The notes: generated by a model not told the origin, from the sequence alone. A stretch of 64,000 bases of DNA from Pseudomonas abietaniphila (GCF_900100795.1 NZ_FNCO01000005.1:1-64000), one strand, 5' to 3'. Positions 52,634 to 61,292 are shown, counted from the stretch's first letter. A program made the numbers and translations.

Positions 52634-54670
52634 ATGTCCAGCGATCCGCTGCTGCAGCCCTACAAGATCAAGAACCTGACCCTCAGAAATCGCATCATCA
52701 CCACCTCCCACGAACCGGCTTATCCGGTCGATGGCATGCCGAAAGACTTGTACCGGGCCTATCACGTGGAGCGCGCCAAAGCCGGTGTTGCACTGACCAT
52801 GACCGCAGGTTCCGCCGCGGTGTCACGCGACAGTCCTCCGGTGTTCAACAACGTGCTGGCGTACAAGGATGAAGTGGTGGGTTGGCTGAAGGAACTGACC
52901 GACGAATGCCACGAGCACGGCGCGGCCGTGATGATTCAGCTGACGCACCTGGGTCGTCGGACACGCTGGGACAAGGCTGACTGGTTACCCGTGGTGTCGC
53001 CTTCGCATCGGCGCGAGGCCTCCCACCGGTCATTCCCCAAGAAGCTGGAGGAATGGGACATCCAGCGCATCATCAAGGACTACGTTGACGCTGCCGAACG
53101 CATGAAAGCCGCCGGCATGGACGGCTTGGAGCTTCAGGCGTACGGGCATTTGATGGACCAGTTCTGGTCGCCGCTGACCAACGACCTTCAAGGGGAATAC
53201 GGCGGCTCGCTGGACAATCGCCTGCGCTTCACCTTCGACATCCTGCGCGGGATTCGCAAACAATGCGGTGAAGACTTCCTGCTCGGCGTGCGCTACACCG
53301 GCGACGAAGACCTGGCGGGCGGGTTCGGCGCCGAGGAAGGCATCGCGATTTCCCACAAGCTCAAGGACAGCGGGCTGGTGGACTTTCTCAACGTCGTCAA
53401 AGGGCACATCGACACCGATGCCGGCCTGACGGACGTGATCCCGATCCAGGGCATGCGCAACTCGCCTCACCTGGATTTTGCCGGCGAAATCCGTGCCGCG
53501 ACGGGCTTCCCGACCTTCCACGCCGCCAAGATTCCCGACGTGGCGACGGCTCGCCACGCCATTGCATCGGGCAAGGTCGACATGGTCGGCATGACCCGCG
53601 CGCACATGACCGATCCGCACATCGTGCGCAAGATCATCGAAAAACGCGAAGAGGACATCCGGCCCTGTGTCGGCGCGAACTACTGCCTGGACCGCATTTA
53701 TCAGGGCGGTGCGGCCTATTGCATCCACAACCCGGCGACCGGTCGTGAAACCACCATGCCGCACGAGATTCCCAAGGCCGCGACTCACCGCAAGGTCGTG
53801 GTGATCGGTGCAGGCCCTGGCGGACTCGAAGCGGCGCGTGTGGCGGCTGAGCGCGGCCATGGCGTCACCGTGCTGGAGGCTGCGGCCCAGCCCGGCGGGC
53901 AGATCCGTCTCACGTCGTTGAGCGAGCGTCGCCGCGAGATGATCAGCATCATCGACTGGCGCATGGCGCAGTGCGAACGCATGGGCGTGAAGTTTCAGTT
54001 CAACACGTGGGCAGAAGCGCAAACGGTGCAGGATCTGGAACCGGACGTGGTCATCGTTGCCACCGGCGGATTGCCGGATACGAAAGTGCTGAAGGCAGGC
54101 AACGACCTGGTGGTCTCGGCCTGGGACATCATTTCCGGGGACGTCAAACCGGGCAAGAACGTGCTGATCTTCGACGACGCGGGGGATCACGCCGCGCTGC
54201 AAGCCGCCGAAGTGATCGCGCAGAGTGGCGCACGGCTGGAGATCGTAACCCCAGACCGTGCCTTTTCACCGGAAGTGATGGCGATGAACCTGGTGCCGTA
54301 CATGCGCAGCCTGCAGGATCTGGACGTGGTGTTCACCGTGACCTATCGCGTGGAGTCGGTGCTCAGGCGTGACGGCAAGCTGGTGGCGGTCTTCGGCAGC
54401 GATTACGGCAAGGTCAACAAGGAGCGTGTGGTCGACCAAGTGGTGATCAACCACGGCACGTTGCCGCTGGATGACCTGTATTTCGACCTGCGTCCGCATT
54501 CCAGTAACGGCGGCGCGGTGGAACAGCACGACCTGATCGCGGGCAAGGTGCAGAACCTGGTGACCAATCCGGACGGACGCTTCCAGCTGTTCCGCATCGG
54601 GGACGCGGTGGCCGCGCGCAATACCCACGCCGCGATTTATGACGCGCTGCGGTTGGTGAAGGATTTGTAG
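52634..54670 (+). CDS. NADH:flavin oxidoreductase-type N-methyl demethylase (StcD/DgcA/TMADH family)
   Basis: Flavoenzyme (678 aa) of the trimethylamine dehydrogenase/2,4-dienoyl-CoA reductase group. Residues 1-370 form the FMN TIM barrel (ITTSHEPAYPVDGMPKDLY, HLGRRTRW, GEYGGSLDNRLRF). An Fe-S region follows with C345, C351 and C363; the position equal to the second TMADH ligand is Ala348. Residues 385 onward carry an FAD/NAD domain with VVVIGAGPGGLEAARVAAER. StcD demethylates N-methylproline and DgcA dimethylglycine. The neighbouring ProC-like reductase favours an N-methylproline/stachydrine-like substrate, but this is inference. The ATG at 52634 has AGGAG 10 bases upstream. Confidence 0.82.
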   Translation: MSSDPLLQPYKIKNLTLRNRIITTSHEPAYPVDGMPKDLYRAYHVERAKAGVALTMTAGSAAVSRDSPPVFNNVLAYKDEVVGWLKELTDECHEHGAAVMIQLTHLGRRTRWDKADWLPVVSPSHRREASHRSFPKKLEEWDIQRIIKDYVDAAERMKAAGMDGLELQAYGHLMDQFWSPLTNDLQGEYGGSLDNRLRFTFDILRGIRKQCGEDFLLGVRYTGDEDLAGGFGAEEGIAISHKLKDSGLVDFLNVVKGHIDTDAGLTDVIPIQGMRNSPHLDFAGEIRAATGFPTFHAAKIPDVATARHAIASGKVDMVGMTRAHMTDPHIVRKIIEKREEDIRPCVGANYCLDRIYQGGAAYCIHNPATGRETTMPHEIPKAATHRKVVVIGAGPGGLEAARVAAERGHGVTVLEAAAQPGGQIRLTSLSERRREMISIIDWRMAQCERMGVKFQFNTWAEAQTVQDLEPDVVIVATGGLPDTKVLKAGNDLVVSAWDIISGDVKPGKNVLIFDDAGDHAALQAAEVIAQSGARLEIVTPDRAFSPEVMAMNLVPYMRSLQDLDVVFTVTYRVESVLRRDGKLVAVFGSDYGKVNKERVVDQVVINHGTLPLDDLYFDLRPHSSNGGAVEQHDLIAGKVQNLVTNPDGRFQLFRIGDAVAARNTHAAIYDALRLVKDL

Positions 54671-54721
54671 GCTGTGTCCGTCGGGCCAGGCACCGAGGCG
54701 CGACGGGACAACACGATTGCC

Positions 54722-54810
54722 TGTGGGAGCGAATTCATTCGCGATGGGTCGGCACGGGGGATGGATCTTTGTCTTCTGGACGATTTTTCGCGAATGAATT
54801 CGCTCCCACA
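54722..54810. repeat. REPIN-like palindrome, type TGTGGGAGCGAATTCATTCG
   Basis: Fourth copy of the type seen at 11642, with perfect 20-base outer arms, placed between the convergent demethylase and ProC-like genes. Confidence 0.85.
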
Positions 54811-54856
54811 GGATGTCATTCGCATCAAGATCTGAGGATCGATCCAGGCTCCGCGC

Positions 54857-55636
54857 CTACATTCCTCTGCGCGCGACCTCAGCCCCTGCCTGCACGGCAT
54901 TGCCAATCAATCCTTCGAAGCCCGCGTTCATCAGGCTCTGCAACGCCGCCGCCGTTACACCTTTGTACGCCACCAGTGAATCAATAAGCGCCTGCGGCTC
55001 GGTCGTGCTCAGCAACTGGCTCGCGTTGAGCACCACGCCTCGCGCCGCGTCTCGGGCAACCTCCTCTGGAATACCGGCGGCCACAGCCTGACGAGTCAGC
55101 GCCGTCATCAACAGCGCGGGAAACGCCGGCCCCGTGCCAGACAACGCACTCAGGTAGTCGATGCAGTCTTGCGTTGGCACCCGGCTCGCCGTGCCGACAC
55201 ACGTCAACAGACCCTGCACGTAATCGACATCGGACGCCGACAACTCACTCGCGCAATGCCACGGCGTAAACGACTGCCGGATGTCTACTGCTGCATTGGG
55301 CATCGCCCGCACAATGACGGATGCGCCAGTCGCGGCGCTGATCGCCTGTGATGTGACGCCCGCCATCAACGAAATCACCCGTTTGCCCGAAGCGTCCACG
55401 CTCAATGCACTGAACTGCTCGGGACGCACCGACAGGATGACGGTGTCGCTGGCGTCCACCAGCGCCTGATTGTTCGTCATAAACTGCGCACCCGCGTCCG
55501 CCAGCGGATGGCTGCCGGACCGGTTGGACAGAAACAGCCGGCCAGCGCCGACAAAGGCCGTCTCCAGCAACGCCTGCGCAAGTGCCCCGCCCAGCCAGCC
55601 CGTGCCGCCGATGATGCCCACCGAGTCAGCTCGCAC
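54857..55636 (-). CDS. ProC-like pyrroline-5-carboxylate reductase family protein
   Basis: NAD(P)-dependent reductase (259 aa). The Rossmann motif is GIIGGTGWLGGALAQALLE (about 7-25), where the usual GxGxMG reads GGTGWLGG. SVRPEQF (about 69-75), RAMPNAA (about 109-115) and the dimer/substrate loop LSALSGTGPAF (about 163-173) fit P5C reductase, which turns pyrroline-5-carboxylate into proline. The altered dinucleotide loop suggests a divergent member acting on a related cyclic imino acid. Its start overlaps the TetR gene's 3' end by 11 bp, so it is in an operon with that regulator. Confidence 0.78.
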   Translation of the reverse strand: MRADSVGIIGGTGWLGGALAQALLETAFVGAGRLFLSNRSGSHPLADAGAQFMTNNQALVDASDTVILSVRPEQFSALSVDASGKRVISLMAGVTSQAISAATGASVIVRAMPNAAVDIRQSFTPWHCASELSASDVDYVQGLLTCVGTASRVPTQDCIDYLSALSGTGPAFPALLMTALTRQAVAAGIPEEVARDAARGVVLNASQLLSTTEPQALIDSLVAYKGVTAAALQSLMNAGFEGLIGNAVQAGAEVARRGM

Positions 55637-56330
55637 CGGTTGTCTCCTCGAAGGTAGCTGCCAGCGGAACGAACTCGCCCGGCTCTTTTTCGGCGTAACC
55701 GAACTTGCCGTAAAAGCGGTCCAGCTCTCGTTTCCTGGGCGCCTTGCCGGTAAAGATCGCGACGTAGTGCGGGATGCGTCGGAAACGCTCGGTGATGTCC
55801 TCGGTGGTCTTCATCGAGATGTAGCCAATCTGCGTCAGATAAATCGTTCGGGCCCGTGTGTCGGCGCCGTCCTGCTCGTAGCCGAAACGCCTGAACATGG
55901 CGGTCAGTGCGCTGATACGCGCGTCGTCCGCCGCGACGATTTCCTGAGTGACCTCCTCCGACTGCAGCGCCCAACTGCGCACCGCGAACTCGAACTGGGA
56001 ATCGAAAACCGCAGGGTTCAGCCAGCACTCGAATACGTTAAGGATCGCCTCGGTGATGTTTTCCGCGTAGCTTTCGGACTGCTTGACCATGCCGCCGGTG
56101 TTCTTGTCTTTCCAACGCGCCAGCAAGGCAGCCAACAGTTGTTCGCGGTCCTGGAAGAACCAGTAGAAACTGGTGCGCGACAGATTCAGCCGCTTGGCCA
56201 GCGGCATGACGCGCACGGCGTCCACGCCGGATTCCTTCAAGGCATCGTAGGCAGCCTCCAGCCAGCCCTCGGGCGAGCCCCGCCATCCGGAGTCCTGGGT
56301 TTTGCCCCGGCTCTTACCTGATTCCGACAT
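55626..56330 (-). CDS. TetR/AcrR-family transcriptional regulator
   Basis: DNA-binding repressor (234 aa). The N-terminal helix-turn-helix is MPLAKRLNLSRTSFYWFFQD (about 42-61), preceded by a typical AAYDALKESGVDAVRV helix. The ligand-binding C-terminal domain (about 90-230) is unassigned. It is first in an operon with the ProC-like gene. Its own upstream region has a TGTACA-N4-TGTACA operator, and the same hexamer lies between the demethylase and binding-protein genes, so it probably controls that locus in response to a betaine or its product. ATG at 56330 was chosen. Confidence 0.85.
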   Translation of the reverse strand: MSESGKSRGKTQDSGWRGSPEGWLEAAYDALKESGVDAVRVMPLAKRLNLSRTSFYWFFQDREQLLAALLARWKDKNTGGMVKQSESYAENITEAILNVFECWLNPAVFDSQFEFAVRSWALQSEEVTQEIVAADDARISALTAMFRRFGYEQDGADTRARTIYLTQIGYISMKTTEDITERFRRIPHYVAIFTGKAPRKRELDRFYGKFGYAEKEPGEFVPLAATFEETTGAS

Positions 56331-56388
56331 ATGCGTGTTGCCTTTGATTGAAAACGAGTGGAGCAACTGTACGCTCATGGTCTTTTGA

Positions 56389-56404
56389 TGTACACGGATG
56401 TACA
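56389..56404. promoter_or_regulatory. TGTACA-N4-TGTACA operator upstream of the TetR gene
   Basis: TGTACACGGATGTACA is a perfect dyad of two palindromic hexamers with a 4-bp centre, about 59 bp upstream of the TetR start. This is the usual size and placement of an autoregulatory TetR operator. Confidence 0.65.
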
Positions 56405-56525
56405 TTCGGACGACGTTCAGTCATTCGGTTTTGGTGTGCGGGATCTGTAACCGCAGGCGTACAACCTTTTTTGTAGGAGACTGCAGCGAGTCAGGAACGG
56501 ATGCTCAGGTCAGCAGGGACACGTC

Positions 56526-57245
56526 TCAAACATCCCCCACCACCGCACTCACATGAATCGCATCGTGCCGCCAATACTCCAGGTCGCAATCGATCAGCCG
56601 GCCACTCTGATCGTGGTTGACCCTGGCAATGCGCAAACCGGGACTGCCGATCGAGACTTTCAAAGCCGCCGCCGCGTCCATCGGCAGCGCGGTGGGCACC
56701 ATTTCGAACCGCACCTGACCGTAACGAATGCCGTAGTGACTGGCGTACAGCTCGGTGAGTGACTGATTGAGGTCGAACTCCAGGATCTGCGGGAAATATT
56801 CGGGGTTCAGGTAATGCTCGACGTACAGCACCAAGCGCTCGTCGATGCGCCGTGCGCGGCAGATCTGGATCACGCTGGACAATGCCGGAAGCTGCAGCAA
56901 ATTACAGATCGCCGCCGACGCCGGTTGCAGTCGGGCGGAAATCACCTGCGTCGCCGGCACCCGGCCTTGCGCCTGCACCATCGCGTGGAAGTGGCTACGG
57001 CGCATCAGGTCATAGGCCAGGCGAGGCGGCGAGATGAACCAGCCGCGACGCTCCTCGCGATAGATCAGCCCTTGAGCCTCCAGCTGCACCAGCGCCTCAC
57101 GCAAGGTAATGCGCGTGGTGTCGAATACTTCACTAAGCTTGCGTTCAGCAGGCAATTTGCTACCGGGCAGCAACAAACCGTGCTCGATCTGCTCCTGCAG
57201 GGCATTGCAGATGGTCGTCACCGCTCGAGGCACATCCTGGCGCAT
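56526..57245 (-). CDS. GntR-family (HutC/UTRA subfamily) transcriptional regulator
   Basis: Repressor-type regulator (239 aa) with an N-terminal winged helix (about 8-75: GSKLPAERKLSEVFDTTRIT, LREALVQLEAQGLIYREERRG) and a C-terminal UTRA ligand-binding domain (about 90-232). Some UTRA regulators of this type, such as PhnR, control phosphonate uptake. It is divergent from the ABC operon, and two DasR-like TGG-CTAGACCA boxes flank the shared promoter region, so it should regulate both. Start ATG at 57245. Confidence 0.87.
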   Translation of the reverse strand: MRQDVPRAVTTICNALQEQIEHGLLLPGSKLPAERKLSEVFDTTRITLREALVQLEAQGLIYREERRGWFISPPRLAYDLMRRSHFHAMVQAQGRVPATQVISARLQPASAAICNLLQLPALSSVIQICRARRIDERLVLYVEHYLNPEYFPQILEFDLNQSLTELYASHYGIRYGQVRFEMVPTALPMDAAAALKVSIGSPGLRIARVNHDQSGRLIDCDLEYWRHDAIHVSAVVGDV

Positions 57246-57257
57246 TGCGTTACCTAT

Positions 57258-57271
57258 CTGGACTAGACCAG
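57258..57271. promoter_or_regulatory. DasR/HutC-like operator next to the GntR gene
   Basis: CTGGACTAGACCAG is a near-perfect dyad, 12 bp upstream of the GntR start. It differs from the well-known UTRA-regulator consensus TGGTCTAGACCA at one core base, and fits autoregulation. Confidence 0.6.
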
Positions 57272-57537
57272 TGCTAAAGGGGGGGGCAGGATCGGCAGCG
57301 TGATGGCCCGTTTCAGTGCTCTAGAGCCTAGGCAGCGTAGATGACTGTTACGTGACAAGCCAGCGCGATCCGCTTGAAAAACCAGACAATAAAAAGAAAT
57401 TAGGCTTTTTATATCAGTGAGTTGGCCATGGTCTACGCTTACCCCACAGCCGTACCGTCTGCTCGTATTCACCCCAGCAAAAGTCAGTCCAGACACGAAA
57501 GTGTCATGAGAGTGGCCTAACTTGGCTCAGGTATTGC

Positions 57538-57549
57538 TGACCTAGACCA
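57538..57549. promoter_or_regulatory. DasR/HutC-like operator upstream of the ABC operon
   Basis: TGACCTAGACCA matches TGGTCTAGACCA at 10 of 12 positions and lies 85 bp before the binding-protein ATG. It shares CTAGACCA with the box at 57258. Confidence 0.5.
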
Positions 57550-57633
57550 ACGCACCAGACACCCCAACCCGCAATGAGCATTTCACCGACCCTTTCTTAT
57601 AAAACGTCGAGAAGTGCACCAAAGGAGCTTCGA

Positions 57634-58698
57634 ATGAAACACCTTTTGCTGGCATCACTCCTGGGTTCGGCCATCGCGCTGAGCACCTCGGCCATGGCCG
57701 CCGACTCCATCAAAGATCTGGAAGCCGCCGCGAAAACCGAAGGCGCGGTCAACAGCGTGGGCATGCCCGATGACTGGGCGAACTGGAAAGGCACCTGGAC
57801 CGACCTCACCGCCAAGTACGGTCTGGTGCACATGGACACCGACATGAGTTCGGCACAGGAAGTGGCCAAGTTCGATGCGGAAAAAGACAACGCCAGCGCC
57901 GACATCGGTGACGTGGGCGCCGCTTTCGGCCCCATCGCCGTGGCAAAGGGCGTGACCCAGCCTTACAAGCCGACCACCTGGGATCAGGTTCCAGACTGGG
58001 CGAAAGACAAGGACGGTCACTGGGCACTGGCCTACACCGGGACCATCGCCTTCATCGTCAACAAGAAGCTGCTGCACGGCTCTGAGGTGCCGAAATCCTG
58101 GGCTGACCTGAAGACCGGTAAGTACAAAGTCACCATCGGCGACGTGAGCACCGCGGCTCAAGCGGCCAACGGCGTGCTGGCGGCATCGATCGCAATGAAA
58201 GGTGACGAAACCAACATCGCGCCAGGCCTTGCGCTGTTCACCGAACTGGCCAAGCAGAAGCGTCTGGGCATCAACAACCCGACCATCCAGACCATGGAAA
58301 AAGGCGAAGTGGAAGTCGGCGTGGTATGGGACTTCAACGGCCTGAGCTACAAAGCCAAGATGGCCAACCCGGACGACTACGTCGTGCTGATCCCGTCTGA
58401 CGGCTCGGTGATCTCGGGCTACACCACCATCATCAACAAATACGCCAAACACCCGAACGCGGCCAAGCTGGCGCGTGAGTACATCTTCAGCGACGCCGGT
58501 CAGATCAACCTGGCCAACGGCAACGCCCGTCCGATCCGTGCCGATCACTTGAAACTGCCAGCGGAAGTGCAAGCCAAGCTGCTGCCTAACGAGCAGTACA
58601 AAAACGTGACGCCGATCAAAAACGCCGCTGCCTGGGAAAAAACCTCGAAAGCCCTGCCTCAGCAGTGGAACGAGCAGGTCATCGTCGAGATGCAATAA
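57634..58698 (+). CDS. ABC transporter periplasmic substrate-binding protein (2-aminoethylphosphonate/polyamine-like)
   Basis: Binding protein (354 aa) with a signal peptide ending ALSTSAMAAD. It has the type II periplasmic fold of the Fe3+/thiamine/2-aminoethylphosphonate group: NSVGMPDDWANWKG (about 42-55), MSSAQEVAKFDAEKDNASADIGD and VVWDFNGLSYKAK. The ligand is not certain. The operon's phosphodiesterase and the UTRA regulator favour an organophosphorus compound. The ATG at 57634 has AAAGGAG 6 bases upstream. A REPIN-like palindrome follows the gene, separating it from the rest of the operon. Confidence 0.82.
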   Translation: MKHLLLASLLGSAIALSTSAMAADSIKDLEAAAKTEGAVNSVGMPDDWANWKGTWTDLTAKYGLVHMDTDMSSAQEVAKFDAEKDNASADIGDVGAAFGPIAVAKGVTQPYKPTTWDQVPDWAKDKDGHWALAYTGTIAFIVNKKLLHGSEVPKSWADLKTGKYKVTIGDVSTAAQAANGVLAASIAMKGDETNIAPGLALFTELAKQKRLGINNPTIQTMEKGEVEVGVVWDFNGLSYKAKMANPDDYVVLIPSDGSVISGYTTIINKYAKHPNAAKLAREYIFSDAGQINLANGNARPIRADHLKLPAEVQAKLLPNEQYKNVTPIKNAAAWEKTSKALPQQWNEQVIVEMQ

Positions 58699-58716
58699 AC
58701 AAACCGCGCGCCCTTT

Positions 58717-58833
58717 TGTAGGAGCGCGCTTGGTCTGGGCCGCATCCGGACGATTTCGATATGACTGTGACAGCCATTTTGACTGACACACCGCAATCGT
58801 CCGGATGCGGCCCAGACCAAGCGCGCTCCTACA
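58717..58833. repeat. REPIN-like palindrome within the ABC operon, type TGTAGGAGCGCGCTTGGTCT
   Basis: TGTAGGAGCGCGCTTGGTCTGGGCCGCATCCGGACGATT is matched by a near-perfect inverse ending AGCGCGCTCCTACA, so the arms are about 38 bp, longer than in other copies. It lies between the binding-protein and phosphodiesterase genes and may allow excess expression of the binding protein. Confidence 0.88.
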
Positions 58834-58862
58834 GGTTGTGCTGTCAACCTCCCGGAGAGGCC

Positions 58863-59669
58863 ATGAAACACAACGTCATTCTGATCCTGCTGGACGGCCT
58901 GAGTTACAGCGTGGCGCAGCATGCAATGGGGCATTTGCTGGCGTATCGAAACGCAGGCCGCGCCGCGTTGTATAAGCTCGAATGCGAACTGCCGGCGCTT
59001 TCCCGACCGTTGTACGAATGCATCCTGACGGGCGTCGCGCCCATCGACAGCGGTATCGTGCACAACCATGTTTCACGCCTGTCCAAACAGCGCAGCGTGT
59101 TTCACTATGCCACCGCAGCGGGATTGACCACGTCCGCCGCCGCGTATCACTGGGTCAGCGAGCTGTACAACCGCAGCCCGTTCATTGCCAGCCGCGACCG
59201 CCACACCGACGACGCTGACCTGCCGATCCAGCACGGTCATTTCTACTACGTCGATCACTACCCCGATTCCCACCTGTTCGACGATGCCGAGCATCTGCGA
59301 ACGGCGCATCAACCGAATTTCCTGTTCATCCACCCGATGAACATCGATGACGCCGGGCACAAACACGGCCTCGATACCCCGCAATACCGCAACAGCGCGC
59401 GCTCGGCCGACATCATCCTCGCCGAATACCTGCAGCGCTGGCTGGACGCCGGGTATCAGGTACTGGTGACCGCCGACCATGGCATGAACAACGACCGCTC
59501 CCACAACGGCATCCTGCCTGAAGAGCGTGAAGTCCCGCTGTTCGTGATCGGCGATGCGTTCAGCCTCGATCCCCAGGCGTCGCCCAGACAGACCGAGATC
59601 TGCGGGACAGTCTGCGAGCTGCTCGGCGTGCCCCACGACAAACCTGTCTGCAGAGAGGTGCTCAAGTGA
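58863..59669 (+). CDS. Cytosolic alkaline-phosphatase-superfamily phosphodiesterase/pyrophosphatase
   Basis: Metal-dependent hydrolase (268 aa). It has the superfamily metal ligands: the N-terminal LILLDGLSYS (Asp near 11), the nucleophile region ELPALSRPLYECILTGVAP (about 41-59), FIHPMNIDDAGHKHG (about 157-171) and VTADHGMNN (about 201-209). This layout is nearest to nucleotide pyrophosphatase/phosphodiesterase and phosphonoacetate-hydrolase-like enzymes. No signal peptide, so it acts on imported substrate. Start ATG at 58863 after GGAGAGG. Its stop overlaps the permease GTG. Confidence 0.82.
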   Translation: MKHNVILILLDGLSYSVAQHAMGHLLAYRNAGRAALYKLECELPALSRPLYECILTGVAPIDSGIVHNHVSRLSKQRSVFHYATAAGLTTSAAAYHWVSELYNRSPFIASRDRHTDDADLPIQHGHFYYVDHYPDSHLFDDAEHLRTAHQPNFLFIHPMNIDDAGHKHGLDTPQYRNSARSADIILAEYLQRWLDAGYQVLVTADHGMNNDRSHNGILPEEREVPLFVIGDAFSLDPQASPRQTEICGTVCELLGVPHDKPVCREVLK

Positions 59670-60508
59670 GCTCACAGCGTCGCGGCAAACGGCTGGGGCT
59701 CTTGTGCCTGGTGCCCTTTGCGCTTTTTTTCATCGCGTTCCAGATCGCCCCGCTCGCCTGGGTCGCCATCAACAGCCTGTATACGGACGCCGGCTGGGGG
59801 GTGGACAACTTCATCAAGGCCTTCAACTCGCGCTTCTACCGACAGGCCATGCAATACAGCCTGGAGATCAGTTTCTGGTCGAGTCTGATCGGCATCCTCA
59901 TCGCCATCCTTGGCAGTTATTCGCTGCGCAAGGTGCCGTCACGGCTGCGTGACTTCGTCAGCGCCTTCGCCAACATGACCAGCAACTTTTCCGGCGTACC
60001 ACTGGCGTTCGCGTTCATCATTCTGCTGGGCTTCAACGGCGCGCTGACGTTGATTCTGAAGCAGGCGGGCATCATCGATGACTTCAACCTGTATTCGAAA
60101 ACCGGGCTGATCATCCTCTACACCTACTTCCAGATTCCGCTTGGCGTGCTGCTGCTTTACCCGGCGTTCGACGCGCTGCGCGAAGACTGGCGCGAATCGG
60201 CTTCCCTGCTGGGCGCCAGCACTTGGGATTTCTGGCGGCACATTGGCATTCCGGTGCTGACGCCGGCCCTGCTCGGCACCTTCGTGATCCTGCTGGCCAA
60301 CGCCCTCGGCGCCTACGCCACGGTCTACGCGCTGACCACCGGCAACTTCAACGTTCTGCCCATCCGCATCGCGGCCATGGTTGCGGGCGATATCACGCTG
60401 GACCCGAACATGGCCAGCGCCCTGGCGATGATTCTGGTCGGCATGATGACCCTGGTGACCATCGTTCATCAGTGGCTGTTGAAGAGGAGCTACCATGTCT
60501 CGCGCTGA
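59666..60508 (+). CDS. ABC transporter permease
   Basis: Inner-membrane permease (280 aa) with six predicted helices and the EAA-loop segment FDALREDWRESASLLGAST (about 170-188) that contacts the ATPase. It starts at GTG 59666 (MSSQRRGKRLG), sharing bases with the upstream TGA, and overlaps the second permease by 14 bp. It belongs to the spermidine/phosphonate-type (PotB/PhnU-like) permeases. Confidence 0.88.
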   Translation: MSSQRRGKRLGLLCLVPFALFFIAFQIAPLAWVAINSLYTDAGWGVDNFIKAFNSRFYRQAMQYSLEISFWSSLIGILIAILGSYSLRKVPSRLRDFVSAFANMTSNFSGVPLAFAFIILLGFNGALTLILKQAGIIDDFNLYSKTGLIILYTYFQIPLGVLLLYPAFDALREDWRESASLLGASTWDFWRHIGIPVLTPALLGTFVILLANALGAYATVYALTTGNFNVLPIRIAAMVAGDITLDPNMASALAMILVGMMTLVTIVHQWLLKRSYHVSR

Positions 60509-61292
60509 ACGCGGCCCCGCCGGGCTCTACCACCGCGTGGTGGTGTACATCCTGTTTTTGATCCTGCTGGCGCCTCTGCTGGGCACCTTCGTGTACTCGA
60601 TTGCGACCAGTTGGTCGGCCACGATTTTGCCCGCAGGCTTCACCTACAAATGGTACGTGGCGCTGTGGAGCGACCCGCGCTTCTTGATGGCGTTCGCTCA
60701 GTCGCTGCTGGTCTGCGTCGGTGCGCTGATCCTGTCGGTGGTGCTGATCCTGCCCCTGTTGTTCGTGGTGCATTACCACTTCCCGAAACTCGACGCGCTG
60801 ATGAATATCCTGATCCTGCTGCCCTTTGCCGTGCCGCCGGTGGTGTCGTCGGTCGGCCTCTTGCAGCTCTACGGTTCCGGCCCGCTGGCGATGGTCGGCA
60901 CGCCGTGGATTCTGATCGGTTGCTACTTCACCATCGCCCTGCCCTTCATGTACCGGGCGATCACCAACAACCTGCAGGCGATCAACCTGGTCGATCTGAT
61001 GGACGCCGCTCAATTGCTCGGCGCCAGTACCTTTCAAGCGGCGTTTCTGGTGGTGCTGCCTAACCTGCGCAAAGGCCTGATGATCGCCCTGCTGCTGTCG
61101 TTCTCCTTCCTGTTCGGTGAGTTCGTGTTCGCCAACCTGCTGGTCGGTACGCGCTACGAAACGCTGCAGGTCTACCTGAACAACATGCGCAACAGCAGCG
61201 GACACTTCAACAGCGCGCTGGTGATTTCCTACTTCCTCTTCGTGTTGGTGCTGACCTGGGCGGCCAATCGACTCAACAAGGACAAAGACTGA
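60495..61292 (+). CDS. ABC transporter permease
   Basis: Second inner-membrane permease (265 aa; PotC/PhnV-like) forming a heterodimer with the preceding one. Six helices and the EAA loop LVDLMDAAQLLGASTFQAA (about 164-182) are visible. It starts inside the 3' end of the first permease and ends one base before the ATPase gene, so expression is tightly coupled. Confidence 0.88.
   Translation: MSRAERGPAGLYHRVVVYILFLILLAPLLGTFVYSIATSWSATILPAGFTYKWYVALWSDPRFLMAFAQSLLVCVGALILSVVLILPLLFVVHYHFPKLDALMNILILLPFAVPPVVSSVGLLQLYGSGPLAMVGTPWILIGCYFTIALPFMYRAITNNLQAINLVDLMDAAQLLGASTFQAAFLVVLPNLRKGLMIALLLSFSFLFGEFVFANLLVGTRYETLQVYLNNMRNSSGHFNSALVISYFLFVLVLTWAANRLNKDKD

Larger units (their letters stand above)
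57246..57633. promoter_or_regulatory. Divergent regulatory region of the GntR gene and the ABC uptake operon
   Basis: This 388-bp gap holds two related operator candidates, at 57258 and 57538, plus an AT-rich stretch (57380-57420) that may contain a promoter. AAAGGAG (57621-57627) is the Shine-Dalgarno of the binding-protein gene. GACACGAAAGTGTC at 57493-57506 is a further perfect 14-bp palindrome. No gene is present. Confidence 0.5.
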
